A stretch of 64,000 nt of DNA from Paraspadella gotoi (taxonomy: Eukaryota > Chaetognatha), in NCBI GenBank assembly GCA_051294375.1, contig CM119271.1, forward strand, positions 9,501,308 to 9,565,307. The letters are read 5' to 3'. Both the position numbers and the translations under genes were made by a program. The notes below the pieces were generated by a model that saw only the letters and a program-made list of their open reading frames with translations, did not search any database and was not told where the DNA came from. This document shows, one piece after another, positions 61,862 to 64,000 of the stretch (the first letter of the stretch is position 1; each line of letters opens with the position of its first letter).

Positions 61862-63727
61862 AAAGAAAGAAAGAAAAAGAAAAAAGAAAAGAGACAGGGA
61901 AATAAACAATGATCATTTTAAAAAGAAAGAAAGAATAAAAGAAAAAAAGAAAAGAAAAGAAATGACAAACGATAAAAAAGCTAAAAACAAGCCTAGTTTG
62001 TTGCGTTTTGAAACGAAACGTAACAAAAACAACAACCCCCCCACCACCCCTACAACCCACCTCCCCGCTTCACCTATAATCCAACTTTCCATCCCGATTG
62101 GCGTCCGCCCCGGCGAACAACCTCTCCACTTTCAGCCTTCGTCATCTTCTCCCCTCGAGTCGTCAAGAGTTCTCGTCAACTCGTCCAGGGTGACGAGCCG
62201 TCCCGGTTGACGTCGACGCGTTGGAGGCGCGGAGGAGATCCTCTCTCGTTGGCGGGCGGTTCCTGGCGAGGATGTCGCAGACTTCCTTGAAGGTCATGGA
62301 GGAGCGGGCGCGTCAGAGGGCCAGTATCTTTGGATGTTGATTTGGAAATTGATATAAAGTATAAAACTAACTGACAAGTGGAGTATCGATTGAGAATTTG
62401 GAATGCGTTAATAAATCTCAATGATGAGCTAGGGTAGTCTTGTATACTGGACACTAATGATTAAGTCTGCCTCATTCCCAAGATTTGATTGAAAGATGTA
62501 TGAAATTGGTACAAACCCAAATATAAAATTATCCATTCATTTAATAAATAAGCTATCTTGCCCTGACTTTTGGACAGTGCTTTGGTGGTTTAATGGCCCT
62601 CCATCACTCTTACAAGATAATGACACAGCAGGTCCCTGCAAGCTTTCAATCAAGACTCTCTCACAGTCTCGTTATTCACTCCCAGAGTGCCTGGCTTCCT
62701 ATCAATGAAGTGGTATAATATTCAAAGAATGTTTCAATTGTATGAAAGATGTTATATTACAGTCATGTGCAAAAAAATCGCGCCACTTTATTTCAGACTT
62801 TAAAAATCACCCTATATACTTGATTTTTAAAAAAGATTTTAAATGTGAATTAAAATTTATAAAAAGATGATAAATTTGGCATAAACTTTATTTAAATCTG
62901 GCTATCCATTTAGGAGCAGTGATTTCTAGTACTTTACTGCAAAGCGAAACGTGAAAAAATCTGATAGATTTAAGGCTAATCTTTTTTTCTTTGATATTTT
63001 TTATTCTTTGTAGTATATAAAAAATTTAAAAAAAATTATATTAGACATCCGAAGGGATTGCTAGATTGCCCCAGATTCCTAAATAATAATCTTAAGGTTA
63101 TTGAAACATACGAGGAAAGACAGATCCACATCTGAAGCTTTTAAATAAGTCTATTTTCCCCATTTGGTTTTAAAACATTCAATTTTAAAAAATCATATCT
63201 CAAAAACCACATGACCAATTGTAATAAAATTTTGACACAGCGATTCCTTTTTTAAAAAGAATTATTTTTCTTACATAATTTTTAAAAATGTTTTTATAGA
63301 ACGTCTGGATTTTAAAGTCATAAATAACGTGAGTATACATATATCGTAACCTAACATATCTTGTCCAAATCGCTTGAACCAAAAATTCCTAAATCTATCG
63401 TCCTCAATCAAAATGAAACTGAGACACCGGGACCAACGAAGACGCTTCTTCTCATCCCAATCGTGCATCAACTCCATAACTCCTCTTTTGTTCCAATCTC
63501 CCTCACTTCTGTATCGTCCTGCTGCTGGGATTCCTCCCCGCCTGCTGCAGCACCAACATCAGCTCTTTGCTGTCCTGCAGCTCGTCGTCCAGGGACGCCG
63601 CGACGCCGAGGTAAGCGGCGCGCGATTCGCGAACGAACTCTGTCTCGCACGGCGCCGAGAGTGACGCCGAGGCGTCGGAGACTCGACGCGACGCCGCCGA
63701 ATCGGCGCGAGAGGCGCGGGACGTCAT
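36887..63727 (-). CDS. EFCAB7: EFCAB7 ortholog (EF-hand calcium-binding domain protein 7), interrupted by transposons
   Basis: Nine minus-strand exons match vertebrate EFCAB7 in order. N-terminus to EF-hands: 63,507-63,727 and 62,074-62,327. After a ~20-kb interval: 41,304-41,440, 40,712-40,885, 39,647-39,870, 39,118-39,283, 38,505-38,781, 37,958-38,103 and 36,887-37,130. EFCAB7 works with IQCE to anchor the EVC-EVC2 complex in the ciliary EvC zone for Hedgehog signalling (known for vertebrates). Signature segments are RAAYLGV...QQAGRNPSSRTIQK, EF-hand loops DANRDGKLDY and DLDGNGTLS, RLKDWASTKSRGVVFVDEDG and DDDLWVTLAAMGFNKALLL. The part between the second EF-hand exon and 41,440 (about 60-100 residues) is not found and may lie in the N gap or poor sequence. 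Single-base frameshifts occur at ~39,664 and within 62,074-62,327. Confidence 0.9.
37230..37470 (+). repeat. Dispersed repeat family R2
   Basis: Shares aataagctatcttgcccc and the following ~150 bases with 62,500-62,720, and more weakly the reverse of 3,185-3,345. It lies in the last EFCAB7 intron. Confidence 0.7.
37510..37745 (+). repeat. SINE-like repeat family R1
   Basis: Third, independent copy of the hairpin-headed element (GGTGGACTAAAATCCACC at 37,520-37,537, B-box-like GGTTCTAGCC near 37,601). It lies in the last EFCAB7 intron next to an R2 copy. Confidence 0.7.
37958..38103 (-). CDS. EFCAB7: EFCAB7 penultimate exon
   Basis: Acceptor CCCTTCAAG, donor CAC|GTGAGA. It reads VWTEDGSPSLRP and ends AKDVVIHT, aligning with the vertebrate segment that ends IIVHTY. 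The 146-nt length and split codon agree with both neighbours. Confidence 0.8.
38402..38484. repeat. (CT)n microsatellite
   Basis: About 40 CT units. On the EFCAB7 transcript it is a (GA)n tract starting ~20 nt after the donor of exon 38,505-38,781. Confidence 0.95.
38505..38781 (-). CDS. EFCAB7: EFCAB7 exon with the DLWVTL motif
   Basis: Acceptor TTCTCAG, donor GGAG|GTGAAA. It contains NVRTSGESITDAEWRVV and DDDLWVTLAAMGFNKALLL, the best-conserved block of the family, separated by a lineage-specific Ala/Glu/Asp-rich linker encoded by GCC/GAG-type repeats. Confidence 0.92.
39118..39283 (-). CDS. EFCAB7: EFCAB7 EF-hand exon
   Basis: Reads TSGCRLQARKAQPKADIKL and then DALDDIFHLSDLDGNGTLS. The loop DLDGNGTLSR-S-E is a canonical 12-residue EF-hand (Asp1, Asp3, Asn5/Gly6), with its final Glu coming from the next exon. 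Acceptor TTCTCAG, donor TCTAG|GTTGAC. Confidence 0.92.
39330..39600. repeat. (AATC)n tetranucleotide-rich intron
   Basis: Imperfect aatc/atca repeats. On the transcript these are GATT-type repeats, complementary to tracts in the next intron (38,790-39,020). Confidence 0.85.
39647..39870 (-). CDS. EFCAB7: EFCAB7 exon with poly-Asp insert and a one-base frameshift
   Basis: Begins LWEGPSHELMDTDPKAPVDV and includes LVTFTEHRDATGKYHAKC, matching the vertebrate segment around CFTELRNREVFGW. A run of nine residues, mostly Asp, is encoded by a (GAC)n-like tract absent from vertebrates. Near 39,664 (a run of four C on the plus strand) one extra base shifts the frame just before the donor. The homologous end of the exon, and the phase of the next exon, require the other frame. 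Confidence 0.88.
40712..40885 (-). CDS. EFCAB7: EFCAB7 exon with the KDW...VDEDG motif
   Basis: Begins MKPAVASLNRKAPAPRRLKD and contains STKSRGVVFVDEDGRHSSHH then DPSNVWITVQ, aligned with the vertebrate IKDWQ/FLEEDGEIISHQ region. Acceptor CCACCAG, donor CAG|GTTGGA. Confidence 0.9.
40918..41300. repeat. (AATC)n tetranucleotide-rich intron
   Basis: Most of this EFCAB7 intron is imperfect atca/aatc repeat, with perfect runs at 40,918-40,990 and 41,262-41,300. Confidence 0.9.
41304..41440 (-). CDS. EFCAB7: EFCAB7 low-complexity exon, truncated by the gap
   Basis: From the gap edge it reads an Arg/Glu-rich stretch and then DSPSTPRSPKTKTTAKEEEE with donor TCCAAG|GTTTTG. It corresponds to the Ser/Pro/Lys linker of EFCAB7. 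The Arg-Glu part is encoded by an imperfect GA microsatellite, so part of a microsatellite may have been exonised, or the exon starts later than the open frame suggests. Confidence 0.65.
41441..41450. other. Assembly gap (10 N)
   Basis: Ten unknown bases, exactly at the junction between EFCAB7 exon sequence and retrotransposon gag sequence. Exon and transposon cannot be directly adjacent in a working gene, so the true missing length is probably much larger than ten bases. Confidence 0.99.
41453..41938 (+). CDS. Gag C-terminal tail, Arg/Asp/Ser-rich
   Basis: An open frame from the gap to TAA at 41,936-41,938, about 161 codons, dominated by RD, SRD and RDNR repeats, then an acidic segment and a lysine-rich end. 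It lies 14 bases upstream of the protease ORF in another frame, where Gag's nucleocapsid sits. There is no CCHC zinc knuckle, so RNA binding would have to rely on the basic repeats. It has no in-frame start in the window because the 5' part is missing. Confidence 0.7.
   Translation, partial: KREDRDRARGSRDYSPRSRDSSVSSNSSSRDNRRGRDNRRSWGRSGYRDSSSYDSRDSRSRDNYDRDRNRRYSRFGDRDRNRPRDSRRSDRQDYRKGNRDIRNNDRDRRNRDRYRVANTSDEDSGENQSEEEAVRKFLSDRRKAKKAAKKNPPPSETSSEN
41953..42447 (+). CDS. Retroviral-type aspartic protease (retropepsin) of the gypsy element
   Basis: The 164-codon ORF contains the active-site motif with DTG (context ATLGDTGCTKSCISEEFL) near residues 34-42 and a downstream IILGWDFF, matching the flap/ILG signature of retropepsins. 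It probably forms the start of a Pol polyprotein continued at 42,532, with a one-base shift or stop at 42,445-42,447. Processing of Gag-Pol is the expected role. Confidence 0.85.
   Translation: MGQAEVEVDETLDVRPKWKAEFMIRVDGKKVATLGDTGCTKSCISEEFLRDNPAIKDRSFRPFSSKGKAINGTRVLTVGKVNVKFRIDNTYLRMNCRVVKGLVQPIILGWDFFCKYSASLCPSEGRLRFLGNQSVSLIEDSHRIIGCYYQVPEDTLSRLLSRFI
42532..43092 (+). CDS. Pol segment between protease and reverse transcriptase
   Basis: A 186-codon frame rich in acidic residues, then lysine-rich, ending in sequence that leads into the reverse transcriptase N-terminus (PYKDKLKHLLEVKHEKAFS). Such linkers precede RT in gypsy Pol. It ends where indels begin. Confidence 0.7.
   Translation: MWACRACAYVDEGRFMTELINCSPVSMKLEAGHILGYAEFTDDETFDNFSVETDMLCSYSSGDSAYESGEEEQTGIESDLEEVEVDPPQDSVKGKAEASPKASPKVEDNIPPGAKKLSIEYKGMAKEALPYKDKLKHLLEVKHEKAFSKHNRDYGRTNLIQYRANLKDRDAPPIAVAPLSHKTRDA
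43090..43860 (+). pseudogene. Reverse transcriptase domain, frame broken by indels
   Basis: Pieces in all three plus frames carry RT landmarks: a DFRRV-type motif near 43,210, QIPITPET near 43,330, a YMD-type catalytic region eroded near 43,490, and KLNPSKCKL near 43,580. The indels are mostly single bases at homopolymers. Flanking pol ORFs are clean, so this may be poor sequence quality rather than biological decay. Confidence 0.8.
43861..44223 (+). CDS. RNase H domain of the gypsy Pol
   Basis: Reads SYPDFEKPFIVKSDASLLAV, then DREFFALLCAIR and FIAITDHRPLLSW, the D..E..D order of Ty3-type RNase H. A TGA at 44,224-44,226 interrupts the frame exactly where the family has a conserved HKQGK..ADAMSR end, which is visible in frame immediately after. 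This looks like a single nonsense change in an otherwise continuous pol. Confidence 0.88.
44263..45225 (+). CDS. Integrase of the gypsy Pol
   Basis: A 320-codon frame. The H2C2 zinc domain is at residues ~125-170 (DSHGSMMSGHPSN, then TCAVCDK). The catalytic core shows the first Asp in VICDLVQLP, the second in LTSDNGGEF and the Glu in GNVERQN: the DDE triad. The frame breaks at the following YVEW segment. The C-terminal chromatin-contact part is found only in broken form (EPRWRGP near 45,500 and 46,470). Confidence 0.92.
   Translation: MSRRGEEDEDPCEEDDYALGEYDNEWALLGIDAIDESNAVTLNAESSRLKQKQEADSIISEVMEFVKMRRRPPKSFPEKWFLKNFNRFIMLKGALYRKGFNKGIHSPVLQAVLPDSLVQEVLQDSHGSMMSGHPSNAKMQDKIKRYAIWPTIGRDVSEFTKTCAVCDKLREPQPKVKTMLQPIIAENVFDHVICDLVQLPVAPGNFKHVLVFKDVFSGYIKLYKLKNKNSIGIAKAFENLVCFAGPPKRLTSDNGGEFVSEVMDATCKVLGTKKRTSVTYRPQSQGNVERQNRTSLKDLTKRLQQYGKSWTDHLPYVEWI
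44684..46565 (+). repeat. Tandem duplication of the integrase region (~940-bp unit)
   Basis: 44,684-45,621 is repeated at 45,622-46,565 in direct orientation. The second unit differs mainly by loss of one base from short homopolymers, for example at the start of the core domain and in the zinc-finger segment. Both units include the C-terminal EPRWRGP stretch. Confidence 0.88.
46590..47575 (+). repeat. Direct repeat flanking 46,743-47,382
   Basis: 46,590-46,742 and 47,408-47,575 share the stretch containing cccagtcagttggttttgta and gagccatctgctgaaggtac. They may be a real short direct repeat of the element or the same locus entered twice, because the second copy starts right at a 25-N gap. 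46,743-47,382 contains only broken frames. Confidence 0.75.
47383..47407. other. Assembly gap (exactly 25 N)
   Basis: A 25-N spacer between the first element and the duplicated end that leads into the second element. Confidence 0.99.
47590..48125 (+). repeat. 5' LTR
   Basis: Begins near aggaataggcctctg. It has a TATAAAG at 47,988-47,994 and AATAAA at 48,098-48,103, the promoter-to-polyadenylation order of an LTR. It aligns throughout with 57,020-57,580, apart from scattered indels. Confidence 0.85.
48540..50340 (+). pseudogene. gag-like region, frame broken
   Basis: A start-like ATG at 48,550 opens a frame that continues through frameshifts with segments such as TMMTLLDKMMS, FFPKYEDGDSLRSFAFAVEE (49,217-49,275), then a helical segment near 49,430 and a basic Gly/Arg/Lys-rich tail (49,840-50,000). 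Position and composition fit Gag. I see no zinc knuckle. The segment 48,268-48,549 before it holds an open frame with a hydrophobic stretch of uncertain meaning. Confidence 0.5.
50390..50530 (+). pseudogene. Aspartic protease remnant
   Basis: The motif MIDTGSGSLNLLS is read from 50,396, followed by a shifted VMGIGG-type stretch. This fits a retropepsin active site directly upstream of the RT remnant. Confidence 0.65.
51460..52200 (+). pseudogene. Reverse transcriptase remnant
   Basis: FAIDYRKLNP at 51,469-51,498 is the first conserved RT block. Later blocks (SPFGFKSGR near 51,690; segments toward 52,150) appear in changing frames. No continuous ORF. Confidence 0.7.
52430..52600 (+). pseudogene. 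RNase H end remnant
   Basis: Fragments ending in WRLQVKHLPGK near 52,540-52,575 match the common RNase H C-terminal signature of gypsy Pol. Confidence 0.55.
53020..53730 (+). pseudogene. Integrase remnant
   Basis: 53,030-53,215 encodes LLRLAHDN and later SCGICQRKKANKTVK, an H2C2 zinc-binding domain. Core pieces (a GAAAKDF stretch near 53,465, then a segment near 53,530-53,730) follow in shifted frames. Confidence 0.7.
54400..57010 (+). other. 3' internal region of the LTR element, possible third ORF
   Basis: A GC-rich island at 54,950-55,790 carries fragmented plus-strand frames, with a Ser-rich stretch, an acidic/Pro-rich part and a helical TALSEGILRTLAKHLAILQG. A 182-codon antisense frame overlaps it. 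This sits where gypsy elements may carry an Env or accessory ORF, but I recognise no family and no signal peptide or membrane segment. 55,800-57,010 is AT-rich with no gene seen. Confidence 0.35.
57020..57580 (+). repeat. 3' LTR
   Basis: Direct repeat of 47,590-48,125, with TATAAAAG at 57,429-57,436 and AATAAA at 57,543-57,548. Confidence 0.85.
57596..58147 (+). other. Upstream region of the exonuclease gene
   Basis: AT-rich, no coding sequence. An acceptor-like tatctagttacag ends at about 58,133, 15 bases before the chosen ATG. The transcript may therefore begin in an upstream untranslated exon. The distance to the LTR is ~0.5 kb, so LTR-driven transcription is conceivable. Confidence 0.35.
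58148..61610 (+). CDS. DEDDy 3'-5' exonuclease with degenerate second exonuclease-like domain
   Basis: An uninterrupted frame runs from 58,148 to 61,210 (1,020 codons), CpG-rich and free of indels. I chose ATG 58,148 (MGKRKTITQCLYSL) over an in-frame ATG at 58,094 because the intervening codons look like AT-rich leader. Residues 25-55 hold two DDLPRFP repeats. Residues ~150-355 are an RNase D/Werner-type exonuclease: motif I GFDTEG (D177, E179), motif II GKNVRED (N234, D238), motif III IYAALDS (Y335, D339), so catalysis on nucleic-acid 3' ends is expected. Then come a Ser/Pro linker and a helical region. Residues ~865-1,020 contain IAYHRP...IDFLSILCDREVF and SNWVDAETVCKERGWEATIN, resembling a second exonuclease fold lacking the acidic residues. 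After ~61,060 the +1 frame looks coding too; it may splice 61,368 to 61,474 and end at 61,610. Confidence 0.8.
61305..61310 (+). promoter_or_regulatory. Candidate polyadenylation signal
   Basis: AATAAA 95 bases after the stop at 61,208-61,210. It would end a short form of the exonuclease transcript. If the intron 61,369-61,473 is used, this signal lies inside coding sequence instead. Confidence 0.4.
61369..61473 (+). other. Candidate 105-bp intron near the exonuclease gene's 3' end
   Basis: Donor ATAA|GTGAGT and acceptor CTCATAG. Joining them keeps the alternative frame open from about 61,040 and adds a 45-residue tail (LCRLRRPLRLSLEDDVGDPD) to a stop at 61,610. Use of this tail needs a one-base shift relative to the main ORF. 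Confidence 0.4.
61615..62073. repeat. Purine-rich microsatellite region with (GA)n
   Basis: GGA-, GAA- and GA-rich tract with a (GA)n core at 61,816-61,857, between the exonuclease gene and the second EFCAB7 exon. It lies in an EFCAB7 intron. Confidence 0.85.
62074..62327 (-). CDS. EFCAB7: EFCAB7 exon 2 with EF-hands, frameshifted
   Basis: Acceptor ATCCAAAG, then YWPSD, FKEVCDILARNRPPTREDLL, a DVNRDG loop, and KVERLFAGADANRDGKLDY before donor TATAG|GTGAAG. These match vertebrate YWTPQ, FCEILRKEKPTSKAELL and DVNADGKFDY. Single-base shifts at about 62,298, 62,190 and 62,125 break the frame. Because neighbouring non-coding and transposon DNA shows the same error type, sequence quality is the likelier cause than loss of the gene. 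Confidence 0.85.
62500..62720 (+). repeat. Dispersed repeat family R2
   Basis: Close relative of 37,230-37,470, extending further (cactcccagagtgcctggct and the end tatcaatgaag), which lets the diverged copy at 3,185-3,345 be recognised. Confidence 0.75.
62757..63360 (+). mobile_element. Possible Tc1/mariner-type non-autonomous element
   Basis: TACAGTCATGTGCAAAAAAA at 62,758-62,777 resembles the TA-flanked terminal repeat start of Tc1/mariner elements (CAGT..TGTGCAAAA). The downstream AT-rich DNA includes tatctcaaaaaccacatgac, a type of sequence often seen inside such elements. I did not find the opposite terminal repeat, so the right end is a guess. Confidence 0.3.
63507..63727 (-). CDS. EFCAB7: EFCAB7 first coding exon
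   Basis: The ATG at 63,725-63,727 opens MTSRASRADSAASRRVSDAS and leads to ESRAAYLGVAASLDDELQD and LVLQQAGRNPSSRTIQ, a close match to the vertebrate N-terminus (CRAAYLTV..., LQHAGRNPSQKTI). The donor AGAA|GTGAGG splits a Lys codon completed by exon 2. The stretch before RAAYL is not conserved, so the start is the first ATG in frame rather than a homology-proven one. Confidence 0.88.
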
Positions 63728-64000
63728 GGAGTGGGCGTGGCGACCGACTTGCGGCTTTGGTGTGGCTTCGTTCGATTGATTGAGTTTTGTTTGTATTATT
63801 TACTTTTATTATTATTTAGACGGTTGAAACAATGATAGTTTGAAAAATCTCGTCATTATTATTTCAAATTAAATTTTACGCATATATACTTATTTGCGTT
63901 GTAAAACCATAATTTCGATCGAAATATTGTTTAGTTCAGCAATTTTTAAATATTTAGTTTAACACTTTTCGTTCCAGTAATATATTTCAAATTTACTGCC
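63728..64000. other. EFCAB7 upstream region
   Basis: AT-rich, with no recognisable TATA box or CpG island outside the exon. It probably contains 5' UTR or promoter, or an intron preceding an untranslated exon. Confidence 0.3.

Noticed and set aside
61361-61909. 182-codon minus-strand frame ahead of EFCAB7 exon 2
   Set aside because: Its N-terminal half is microsatellite and the rest does not match the missing EFCAB7 segment. The plus-strand reading as an exonuclease tail is more convincing.

Overview
This is a eukaryotic, almost certainly invertebrate animal, nuclear DNA window. It has spliceosomal introns with GT..AG borders, an ortholog of the ciliary protein EFCAB7, Ty3/gypsy-type retrotransposons, very abundant (GA)n/(CT)n microsatellites, tRNA-derived SINE-like repeats and AT-rich intergenic DNA. 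I cannot name the species. The sequence is a scaffold rather than finished DNA: N-runs of 10 (3,575 and 41,441) and of 25 (7,709, 25,162 and 47,383) interrupt it, and several stretches carry dense single-base indels.

Layout. 1-140 is the 5' end of an unidentified minus-strand coding sequence. 141-7,708 is mostly non-coding and microsatellite-rich. 7,734-35,345 is a large imperfect inverted repeat: the left arm (7,734-18,160) is an indel-riddled reverse copy of the right arm (25,187-35,345). Between them lies a ~2.1-kb block present three times (one inverted, two direct). The right arm carries an intact 15-exon plus-strand gene (25,646-34,687) whose exons join in phase to give about 800 residues: a Myb/SANT-like (trihelix-type) DNA-binding protein. 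The left arm carries the same exons with broken frames. The left arm and most of the block are bounded by 25-N gaps, which points to a fold-back long-read or gap-filling artefact rather than a biological palindrome, though only read evidence can settle it.

36,887-63,727 is a minus-strand EFCAB7 ortholog (EF-hand protein of the ciliary EvC zone, Hedgehog signalling). Its C-terminal exons lie at 36,887-41,440 and its N-terminal exons at 62,074-63,727. The ~20-kb interval between them holds a Ty3/gypsy pro-pol element (41,451-47,382), a second retrotransposon with a pair of ~560-bp LTRs (47,580-57,595), and a nested, oppositely oriented, almost intronless gene (58,148-61,610) for a large DEDDy 3'-5' exonuclease with a degenerate second exonuclease-like domain.

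The most interesting biology is this nested exonuclease gene inside a transposon-loaded EFCAB7 intron. Also notable are the Myb/SANT-like gene with a GC-AG intron, and complementary (GATT)n/(AATC)n tracts flanking an EF-hand exon. The most important caution is that the conspicuous palindrome and the retrotransposon tandem duplications look like assembly products.
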